From an uncultured Clostridium sp. (GTDB lineage Bacteria; Cyanobacteriota; Vampirovibrionia; Gastranaerophilales; Gastranaerophilaceae): a stretch of 23,466 bases of DNA. The position numbers were made by a program, and so were the translations under genes. Positions within the stretch are counted from its first letter, which is position 1. Every line of letters begins with the position of its first letter. Positions 8,245-17,100 of the stretch are shown in pieces. The DNA is taken from NCBI GenBank assembly GCA_905212085.1, contig CAJMDF010000032.1, forward strand, positions 1 through 23,466, written 5' to 3'. The notes below the pieces were generated by a model. It was not told where the DNA came from, searched no databases, and was given only the letters and a program-made list of their open reading frames with translations.

Positions 8245-8325
8245 GTTTGAAGACCTCTCGAACTGTACCATATTAGAATAAAACTAATTTAATTTTTTTA
8301 AATCGACTTTTTAGTTGATTTAGTT

Positions 8326-8874
8326 TTATGCCGGCAATAAATCATACTCATAGCCTATTTTTAAGGCTTTTTCATTTAAGGGTAGTAGATTTTTTCTGTG
8401 TGGAGGAATAACAGCATCAAGAGCTTGATTTAGGTATTCCAAAGAAATAATTTTATCAGCTTTTGCTAAGATTCCTAGAGCGAGTATATTAGCCATTTTT
8501 GCATTGCCTAAATCATCTGCAAGTTTTGTAATTGGTGCAAATATATAATTTATGTCTGATCTTGGTTTAATTTCTTTTGTAAGCGTTGTATTTGCGATCA
8601 TCCAACCACCTTTTTTTATTTTTGGTAAGAACTTATCAAAGGAAGCTTGATTAAGAGCTAATATATAATCTGCATCGGATTTATTTACTTCACTTACTTC
8701 TTCATCACTCATTACGATTTCACAATTAACTGTACCTCCACGCATTTCAGCTCCATATGAAGGGTACCAAGTTACATTTTTCCCAGCAAACATAAACGCA
8801 TTAGCCAATACTTCACCTGCTAATAAAACGCCTTGTCCGCCAAATCCTGCTATTATAAAATTCTTTTCGCTCAT
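8326..8874 (-). CDS. 2-oxoacid:ferredoxin oxidoreductase, gamma subunit (KorC/VorC type)
   Basis: A 182-residue gamma subunit of a four-subunit 2-oxoacid:ferredoxin oxidoreductase. This subunit (POR_N/POR-gamma fold) completes the CoA-binding part of the enzyme. Signature features: an N-terminal glycine-rich strand-turn IAGFGGQGVLLAGE (8-21), then WYPSYGAEMRGGTVNCEIV (37-55 region), both characteristic of KorC/VorC/PorG proteins, and full family length. It is the last subunit gene, 18 bases after beta, with AAGGAATTAATA before the ATG. The order ferredoxin-alpha-beta-gamma matches bacterial Kor/Vor operons. The substrate (2-oxoisovalerate or 2-oxoglutarate) must be inferred from alpha and beta and stays uncertain. 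Confidence 0.92.
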   Translation of the reverse strand: MSEKNFIIAGFGGQGVLLAGEVLANAFMFAGKNVTWYPSYGAEMRGGTVNCEIVMSDEEVSEVNKSDADYILALNQASFDKFLPKIKKGGWMIANTTLTKEIKPRSDINYIFAPITKLADDLGNAKMANILALGILAKADKIISLEYLNQALDAVIPPHRKNLLPLNEKALKIGYEYDLLPA

Positions 8875-8892
8875 TATTAATTCCTTATGTGT

Positions 8893-9645
8893 CTAGTTTT
8901 GAGATGTTACATCTTTGTATATTCCAGGTTTAAATACTGGCATCATTTCATTTCTTACTCTTTCATGTGCTTTTTCTGGTGACATTTTCCAGTTTGTAGG
9001 ACATGTAGAAAGTATTTCTACAAAGCCAAAACCAAGTCCGTGAATTTGCACCTCAAAAGCTTTTTTTATTGCTTGTTTAGCTTTTCTTATATTTGCAACT
9101 GTGTCTAACGATACTCTTGCAGAGAATGCTGTCCCGTCACAAAGTGCAATATGTTCTGCGATTTTTATAGGGTAGCCGTAGTATTCAACATTTCTACCTG
9201 TTGGAGATGTTGTTGTTTTTTGTCCTAAAAGTGTTGTAGGTCCCAATTGACCGCCTGTCATACCGTATGTTGTGTTATTTATGCATATGGCTGTTAGATT
9301 TTCTCCCCTCAATGCTGCATGCGTACTTTCTGCAAGTCCTATTGAGGCAAAATCACCGTCTCCTTGATATGTAAATACTACTTTATCAGGTCTTGCTCTT
9401 TTAATCCCTGTAGCTTCTGCAAGAGCTCTTCCATGAGGAGCTTCTAATGAATCTACATTTAAAAAGTCATATAGTGTAACAGAGCATCCGATTGATGCTG
9501 CCAGAATTGTATTTTCTCTAATCCCTAATTCATCCAGAACCTCTGCTACAAGTCTTACGGCAACTCCATGGTCGCATCCCGGACAGAATGAATATGTTAC
9601 GTCTCCTTTTAGAGATTTTGGTAATTTAAATACTTGTGTTGCCAT
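8893..9645 (-). CDS. 2-oxoacid:ferredoxin oxidoreductase, beta (thiamine pyrophosphate) subunit (KorB/VorA type)
   Basis: A 250-residue beta subunit that carries thiamine pyrophosphate and catalyses oxidative decarboxylation of a 2-oxoacid to acyl-CoA. Motifs: CPGCDHG (21-27), then IGCSVTLYDF (52-61), and the TPP/Mg site GDGD (95-98) followed after about 25 residues by NNTTYGMTGGQ (123-133). The NNTTYGMTGGQ form and the C-terminal LSTCPTNW fit VorB-associated beta subunits better than classical 2-oxoglutarate enzymes, so branched-chain 2-oxoacids are the first guess. Its ATG overlaps the alpha stop codon by one base (TAATG), which implies translational coupling. The [4Fe-4S] clusters are supplied by the separate ferredoxin-like subunit. 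Confidence 0.93.
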   Translation of the reverse strand: MATQVFKLPKSLKGDVTYSFCPGCDHGVAVRLVAEVLDELGIRENTILAASIGCSVTLYDFLNVDSLEAPHGRALAEATGIKRARPDKVVFTYQGDGDFASIGLAESTHAALRGENLTAICINNTTYGMTGGQLGPTTLLGQKTTTSPTGRNVEYYGYPIKIAEHIALCDGTAFSARVSLDTVANIRKAKQAIKKAFEVQIHGLGFGFVEILSTCPTNWKMSPEKAHERVRNEMMPVFKPGIYKDVTSQN

Positions 9646-10709
9646 TATATTAATTCCTCGATTCTTGTAACTATTTCGTTTGCTGAAGGTGGTGCACCTA
9701 CCCCTTTATTTATCAACTCTACAGGGCATGCTCCATTTACAGCAAGTCTTACATCATTTACCATTTGTCCCATGTTTACTTCAACTGTTATAAATTTTTT
9801 AGCTGTTTTTGATAATTCTTGCAATCTTTTAGTTGGGAACGGATATAGAGTAATTGGTCTTAAAAATCCTGCTTTAATTCCTTTTTCTCTAAGCTTTTTC
9901 ATAGCTGTTTTTGCGTTTCTTGAAGTGCTTCCAAAACTTACTAGAATTATATCTGCATCTTCTGTATTAATTTCTTCCCATTCAGTTTCATTCTCTTCAA
10001 TAGTTTTGTATTTTGCATATAATTTTTCTAAGAATACGCATTGATCATCAGCTAACGGAGCATATGAACGTATAATTCTTCCGTCACGGCCTTTAGCTCC
10101 TGATAGTGCCCAAGAAGAATTATCTATTTCCGGGTATGGATAATCATAAAATTCTACTGGTTCCATCATTTGACCTAATAAGCCATCAGCTAAAAGAACT
10201 GTCGGATTTCTGTATTTTTGAGCCAGATAGAATGCTTTATATGTTAAATCGACACATTCTTGGACTGTTGAAGGTGCTAGTACAATTAATTTATAATCCC
10301 CGTTTCCACCGCCTTTTGTTGCTTGGAAGTAATCTCCTTGAGACGGATAAATATTTCCAAGTCCTGGGCCGCCTCGCATTACGCTTACAAGTACAACCGG
10401 TAATTCATCTGATGTTGCATATGATAGCCCTTCCTGCATTAAAGATACAGCACAAGACGATGATGATGTCATCGCTTTTACGCCTGTAGATACGGCTCCG
10501 ATTACCATGTTAATTGCAGCAAGTTCACTTTCCGCAGAAACGTAAGCCCTTTTTAGTTCTTGCATTTTTCCGCTCATGAATTCTCCAATTTCACTTTGCG
10601 GAGTGATAGGATATCCGAAATAGCATTGACATCCGGCCAATACAGCTGCATTGGCTATTGCATAGTTCCCTTTAGTTAAAACTTTTTTATTAGTTATACA
10701 TTCTACCAT
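9645..10709 (-). CDS. vorB: 2-oxoacid:ferredoxin oxidoreductase, alpha subunit (VorB/KorA type)
   Basis: A 354-residue alpha subunit, with the pyrimidine-binding (PYR) domain and transketolase-like C-terminal domain. Motifs: KGNYAIANAAVLAGC near the N-terminus, GYPITPQSE (32-40), a SAESELAAINM segment, the SSSS run followed by SLMQEGLSYA, VMRGGPGLGNIYPSQGDY, and LADGLLGQMMEPVEF. These are typical of proteins named 3-methyl-2-oxobutanoate dehydrogenase subunit VorB; 2-oxoglutarate:ferredoxin oxidoreductase alpha subunits are close relatives. The enzyme couples 2-oxoacid plus CoA to acyl-CoA, CO2 and reduced ferredoxin, and is oxygen-sensitive as a rule. The start has GAGAAGG seven bases upstream. 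It lies 39 bases after the ferredoxin subunit and overlaps beta by one base. The symbol reflects family naming; substrate specificity is not proven. Confidence 0.93.
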   Translation of the reverse strand: MVECITNKKVLTKGNYAIANAAVLAGCQCYFGYPITPQSEIGEFMSGKMQELKRAYVSAESELAAINMVIGAVSTGVKAMTSSSSCAVSLMQEGLSYATSDELPVVLVSVMRGGPGLGNIYPSQGDYFQATKGGGNGDYKLIVLAPSTVQECVDLTYKAFYLAQKYRNPTVLLADGLLGQMMEPVEFYDYPYPEIDNSSWALSGAKGRDGRIIRSYAPLADDQCVFLEKLYAKYKTIEENETEWEEINTEDADIILVSFGSTSRNAKTAMKKLREKGIKAGFLRPITLYPFPTKRLQELSKTAKKFITVEVNMGQMVNDVRLAVNGACPVELINKGVGAPPSANEIVTRIEELI

Positions 10710-10748
10710 TTGTTACCTTCTCTATTATTAATTTATTTGGGGTGAGTG

Positions 10749-10961
10749 TTAATCTTTATATACTTCTGTTATAGCTAAGTCTGGACATCTTGTTGCACAC
10801 ATTGCACATCCTAGACATTCGTGGTTTGGGTCATCAAATTCTACAACCTTAATCCCTAGTTTGTTTGTTTTTGTTCCTATTTTTAATAATTTTTTTGGAC
10901 ATTCATTTATACATAAATAGCATGCTTTGCATTTATCTTTATTTATAACTATATGGTTCAT
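10749..10961 (-). CDS. 2-oxoacid:ferredoxin oxidoreductase, ferredoxin-like delta subunit (2x[4Fe-4S])
   Basis: A 70-residue electron-transfer subunit with two complete cluster motifs: C11-KA-C14-YL-C17-INE-C21-P and C49-LG-C52-AM-C55-ATR-C59-P. Each cluster takes three cysteines from one motif and one from the other, as in bacterial 2[4Fe-4S] ferredoxins. It is the first gene of the four-subunit operon and passes electrons from the thiamine site to free ferredoxin. Length and position match KorD/VorD subunits. The start is supported by AGAGGT five bases before ATG and an extended -10 promoter 31 bases upstream. It could work as a free ferredoxin, but gene order argues for a dedicated subunit. 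Confidence 0.93.
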   Translation of the reverse strand: MNHIVINKDKCKACYLCINECPKKLLKIGTKTNKLGIKVVEFDDPNHECLGCAMCATRCPDLAITEVYKD

Positions 10962-10991
10962 CTTAACCTCTTTTTTGCGTGTCTAAGCAAT

Positions 10992-11000
10992 ATTATATCA
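10992..11000 (-). promoter_or_regulatory. Extended -10 promoter of the oxidoreductase operon
   Basis: On the minus strand TGATATAAT (10992-11000) is a perfect extended -10. No good -35 is visible. Transcription would start near 10985, giving a short leader of about 25 bases. It is divergent from the giant coiled-coil gene across a 167-base gap (10962-11128). Confidence 0.6.
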
Positions 11001-11056
11001 CTTAAAATAAAAAAGAATACTTTATCTTTACAATTGTAATAATAATCGTTAATAGT

Positions 11057-11089
11057 TTGCATAGTTTGGTATTATTCTGATAATATAAT
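11057..11089 (+). promoter_or_regulatory. Promoter of the giant coiled-coil gene operon
   Basis: TTGCAT (11057-11062), 18 bases, then TAATAT (11081-11086) preceded by TGA. An overlapping perfect TATAAT lies at 11084-11089. The leader is about 35 bases and carries the ribosome binding site AGGAAAGAG (11111-11119). Confidence 0.5.
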
Positions 11090-11128
11090 TATATATAAGG
11101 GATATTTTTTAGGAAAGAGAAATAAATA

Positions 11129-14100
11129 ATGGCACTAACTGTAGATGAAATCGCTGAAATGCTTAACACTATGCGTGTTGAAAATGAACATAATGTTGAA
11201 AATTTTGAAAAAGTTTTAACCGGTATTAATACAAAACTTGAAATTATGTCTGAAGATAGCGAAGCTACAGATTTGATAAAGTTATATATCTCGGAACTTA
11301 AAAAAGCTGTCGAAGATAGACACAAAATGGCGCTTCAACGTTTTAGCACTATTGATGATTCTGTGCAAAACATATTGTTATCCCAGAGCTCTCTTGCTAA
11401 AACAGAAGAATTAAAAGATTTATTTCAGGTTTTAAGTTTAAATTTTGATAACTTTTCCGGAGAAATTTCTAATCAAAAAAATGTATTAAACAGTCTTGAT
11501 GAAAAATTAGCTCAATTAAATTTAAATACTTTTAACAAAGGTGAATTGGCAAGTATTATCAATGATCTTTCGGTAAATCTTTCAGATGTAAATTCTCAAA
11601 TAGAAAAATCATTTAGTACATTTACCAATTCTTTGAATGATATTGTAGCTAATATTTCCGGTTTAAGTACTTTTGGACAAGTAGATGAAATAAAAAATAA
11701 ATTAAATACTCTGGCTACGGATGTAAACACGATTCCTTCCAAAATATCTTTTACAAGCTTAGAAGATAAAATTGAATATTTCCAAAATTTAATAAATGAA
11801 TTAAAAGATGTAGTAAGTGAATCTTCTACTCAGAGTGCAGATATAATTTCTGAAAAGTTTAAAGTTTTTGAAAACTCTTTGGAAAATATTGTAACTGATT
11901 CTGATTTCGCAGGGTTCAGATCTGATTTGGCAGATTTTGTTAAAAAAATTATTGATAATTCTTCTGCATTAAATAATAGTTTATCTTACAGTACAGAAAG
12001 AATTGAGCATATTTTAACGACAATAAATGATCTTGATTTCGCTGATGATTTTTCTAAAATCAATGATAAATTTTTAGAGTTAACTTCAATTATCGTAGGG
12101 ATAGATAAAAATCAAAAGGATATTTTAACTTCTTTTGAAGAAAAATTGGCTTTGATTACTTCAGAAGAAAGTTTCCAAGATTTTAAAGCTGATATCTTAA
12201 ATTATACAAATAATCTAATTAATGATTCATCGTTTATAAAAACCAGCTTACAGTTATACTCGGAAAAAGCTGAAAAAACTTTGCAAGCTATTGAAAATAT
12301 TGATTATAAAGAAGATTTTGAACTTCTACAATCCAGAGTGTCAGAATTAGAAGATTTGTTAAAAGCTTATTCTCAATCAAATAGTTATGAGTTTCAAAAT
12401 TTAGAAAAAAGTTTAGCATCAATCGTAACGGATTCAGACTTCGCAGGCTTTAAGTCTGATTTAGCAGAATTTGTTCAAAAAATTATTGACAATTCTTCAG
12501 TATTAAATGATAGCTTATCTTATAGTACAGAACGAATTGAAAATATTTTATCAACAATTAATTCATTAGATTATAAAAATGATTTTGATAATATTGTAGA
12601 AAAAGTTGCGGAATTAAAAAACCTCATAAGTAATATAGATATAAATAATGGTTCTATAAAATCTGAAATTTCAGAAAATTCAGAAAAAATATTAGGACAA
12701 ATTTCTATTTTAGAAGATTCTTTAAAAAGTATACAAACTAACTCGGAACTTGATACTTTCAGAGAAAGTATAACAGCTCTTTTGTCGCAAGTTAAAGATG
12801 ATACAAATGCGATAAATTCAGATTTGTCTTATGGAGTTCAAAGATTAGAAAATGTATATGAAATTATAAATTCTATTTCAAATAAGGATGATTTAATTGA
12901 TGTAGAAGAAAAGATTGATGAATTAAAAAATTTGGTAAATTTATTATCTTCAGATAATTCTAATGTTTTTGAAAATATTCAAAAATCTCTTTCTACAATA
13001 GTAACAGATTCTGATTTTTCGGGTTTTAAGTCTGATTTAGCTGATTTTGTCCAAAAAATTATTGATAATTCTTCTGCTTTAAATAATGAGTTGGAGTATA
13101 CGGCAGAACGAATTGAAAATATTTTATCAACTATTAAAGGAATTGATTTTAGAGAAGATTTTGAAAATATTGTATTAAAAATAAATGAATTAAAAGATGC
13201 TTTTGAAGATGGTGCTAAGATTAATTATACAAATTTATCTTTAGAAATTTCTGATTTATCTGGAAATTTAGATAAAAGTTTTTCAAATTTAGATGAAAAA
13301 AGACAAGAAATCTATAAGGATTTAAAAGGTGAATTAGCTAATATATTATCAAATATTTATAGTTTGATGGAAGCTAATCCTCAAAAGGCAATAGATGAGT
13401 TATCAATATTGTTAAGCCAAATTCCTGAAAAGATTTCAAATATAAAAAATGATATAAGTGCTGATGTAACAGATAATTATGAAAAAGTTAAATCTTTAGT
13501 AAATAGTTTAATATCAACTATACAAAATATAAAAGAAGAAATATCTGCAGATAATATTTCTAATAATGAGAAGTTAAATGAAAGTTTTGAAAAAATTAAT
13601 GATAAATTAAGTGTTCAAATAAATAATTTTACAGAGTTAAAAAATTTACTATCAGAAAATAATAAATTTGAATTATCAAATATTATAGTGGAAATTGAAA
13701 ACTTAAATAGTAATATTTCTTCTATAATTTCTAATATTAAAACTAATAGTAATTCTAATTACGAATTATTAAAAGATAGTATAGATGAATTAACTATAAA
13801 TTTGAATAATTTACATTCGGAATTCAATATTGTTTCCGGTCAAAATTCTTCCAAAATTCTTTCTGAAATAGCTGGAGTTTCAGAAAATGTCGGAGCTTTA
13901 AAAGAAGAATTCAGACAAGCTGTGGAAAGTAATTTGAATAATTCTTCAAAAATTGTAGACGGAATGGCAGATCTTACAGAACGTATTCATGGTATTCAGG
14001 ATATTTTTGCTGCAAATTCTTCTCAAAATCTTGAAACTATCCAAACTGTATTAAATGAATTATCTCAAAAAGTTTTAGATGGCGTAGAAGCTCAAAAAGA

Positions 14101-17100
14101 TATTTTTTCTCAGATAAATGAGGCGAGTGAGCAAAAAAAATTAGAATTATTCAGTAATTTATCTTCTAATATAAATGATATTCAAAATTCTATAAATTCT
14201 AATAATGAAATATTTAAAACAGTTGTTAAAAATAATATATTGGAAATAAAAGATTTTATCGGCGAAGCAAATAATTCTATTTATGATTCACAAATTGCAA
14301 GTGAAAATAAACTTACATCTAAAATTGATGCATTGGAACTTTTGTATCAAGCATTTGAAAATTCTATTTCCGAAACAAATTCAGGAATAAAAAATCTTTT
14401 AGAAGATGTAGAGGCTTTAGACTTTTCAGATCAAAGTGAAGTAATTCAAAATAAAATTATTTTGTTAAAAGAATCAATTGAATCTTTAGCAGAAAATATA
14501 AATAAAATATTTGAAAAAAATAATGAATTTTCTTCAATATTAACTAATTTATTAGAGATTGTTTTGAAAAAAGATGATATAAATTCTATTCAAGAAAAAT
14601 TAAGTGATTTTTCTGATTTGATTTTTGCTTTGAAAGATATCTTAAAAAATTCCAGTGAAGAAAATTCAGCAGGACTGTTAAAATTATGTGAAAAGTTTGA
14701 TGAATCTTTTCCTGAATTGTTATCAGAAGAAGTATTTGCTGATTATAAAAAAGAATTAATAGAATTAATTCAAAAAATTGTAGATAATTCAGAAATTTTA
14801 CATACATATTCATTGTCGAATCAGTCTAAGTTGTCAGAAATATTAGAAAAATTGACAAAGTATGAACCGGTTAATTATTCTTATGATTTGGAACAATTAT
14901 CCTTAAAAATTGATAATTTATGTGAAATTTTTGAAAATAATTCAAGCGCGAATTTCAAACAATTAAGTGAAAAAATTGATGAGGTAAAGGATGCTGTTTC
15001 TCAGAATAATATTTCAGAAATAGTAACTAGTGGTATTGAAAATTTTGAAGGGCTTCTTGACTCATTAAAGGTTCTAATTTCTGATACTTCAGAAACTAAT
15101 GTAAATAAAATTGATGAAAGTTTTTTGGAAATAAAAGAGCGTTTTTCAAATATTGTGACAGAAGAAGATTTTACAAGTTTTAGAACTGATTTTTCTGATT
15201 TTGTGGAAAAAATATTGGATAATGTGACTGTAGCTCATTTAAATTCTGATACAAATAAAGAAAAATTATTTGAATTAGCAGAGGATATAAAATTATTAGA
15301 TTATTCATCAGATTTCACGGATGTAATTGAAAGATTAAGCGATATAAAAGAATCTTTTGTAAATAATTCAAAGATGAATTATGATAATATAATTAAGGAA
15401 ATAAATGTATTTAAAGAAGAATTAAATAAAAATATTTCAAATTCAGATATTGAAAAACAAGAAAAGTTAAATAATATAAATAATGATCTTTCAGATGTTT
15501 TGTTAAATGTCAAAATTCTTAAAGATTTTGCATCAGAAAAGTCAACAGAAATCCTTGAAAATATTTCTTCTGATTTACATTCTGCATTGGATGATTTTAA
15601 AGAAAATATAAATCTTGGTGTAAAAGTTGATTTTGCAAATTTAAAGACTGTATTAAGTGATTTAAGTTCACAACTTAATGATTTTTCATCAGAATTTAAT
15701 CAAAAATATGATTCAAATTCATTTAATATTTCATCAGGGTTTGATAATGTAAAAAAATCTCTTGAAAATTTAGTAGAAGCATTTACTAATTTTAGAAATT
15801 TAACAAAAGATGACTTATCTGCAAATCTTGATAAAGTTTTATCCGGGTTGAATGAGATTACTTTAAAAGCAGATGATTTGGTTGGTGATATTAAATTATT
15901 CACTTCTGATTATTCTGAAAAAATTCTAAGTTCAATAAACGATATTTCATTGAAACTTGATGGACTTTCAGATGCAATAAGTGGCGACATAAACGAAAAT
16001 ATGTCAATATTTAAAGAGAGTTTGACATCATTATCCGAAAATTTTCAAATGTTGCATTCAGATATTTCTCAGCAATTAAAGGATAATAGTGCTCTACAAT
16101 TATCAGAATTGAAGAATATATCATCTAATGTTTCAGAATTTAAATCTCATGTGAATGAAGTTGTAGATAATCTAAAAGATTATATATCAGAATTAAATAT
16201 TGCAGCAAAATCTTCAAAATCATTGAGTGATTCAAAATTTTCAGAAAAATTGTTAGATTTAGAAGCGGCAATGGTGCATTCATCAGAATTGTACGAGCAA
16301 AAAATGGAACTTTTGCAGGGGAAACTTTCAGAATTCGCTCAAATAATTGAGGGTAGTTCTTCTGATACAGAAGCAAAAATTGCATCTTCAATAGAAGAAA
16401 TAAATGATGTAAAAACCGAATTGTCTATATTAAATGATTCATTAAAATCAATAAAAGTATCTTCTGATGAAAAATTCACTGAGACTGTATCTACAATAGA
16501 GACAGGAATTAGTAATATAATAAATGATTTAGATACTGTTAGTAACTCAATATCAGAAGGTGTTGATGAAAAATTAAAAGAAGGTATTTCAGCACTGGAT
16601 GAAAAATTTGATAGTTTGATAAATTCTATCAAAGCAATTAGTACTAAAGATTTATTAGATAATATAGATGAAACTTTATCCGGTTTAAAACAAGAGATAA
16701 ATTTAATAAATACTGATATTGCGAGTGCTATTCAAGAAAAACAGGAAAATATTATTAATTCATTTGATGAGTTGAAATCAGAAATAAAAGAATTTGCATC
16801 TTATGATTTTGATAATATTGTGACAGAAGTAAAATCTCAGCTTGAGCTGTCATTTATGAATTTTAGTGTAGATATTAACGGAGAATTATCTTCTAATGGT
16901 GAGGCAATTCTTCGTTTAGAGCAAGCTTATAAAGAAACATTCAATAAAATTTCTGTTATAGAAGATTGTGTATCTGATAATATTCAAAACAGTATTGAAT
17001 TGTTGAACGTAACAATTGAAAAATATTCAAAAGATATAAAAGATGTATTTGGAGAAAAACTAGACAGTTATATAGAGGAACTAAAATCACATCTTGATAT

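Noticed and set aside
8300..8321. Inverted repeat AAATCGACT/AGTTGATTT after the oxidoreductase gamma gene, considered as its terminator
   Set aside because: On the minus strand it has an internal A-C mismatch and is followed by A, not T.
9634..10044. 136-codon plus-strand frame across the oxidoreductase alpha gene
   Set aside because: It lies antisense to a clearly conserved coding region and shows no domain or start signal.
11888..13162. Regularly spaced repeats considered as CRISPR or intergenic satellites
   Set aside because: The repeats are in frame, about 270 bases apart, diverged at third positions and inside one open frame; this is protein modularity.
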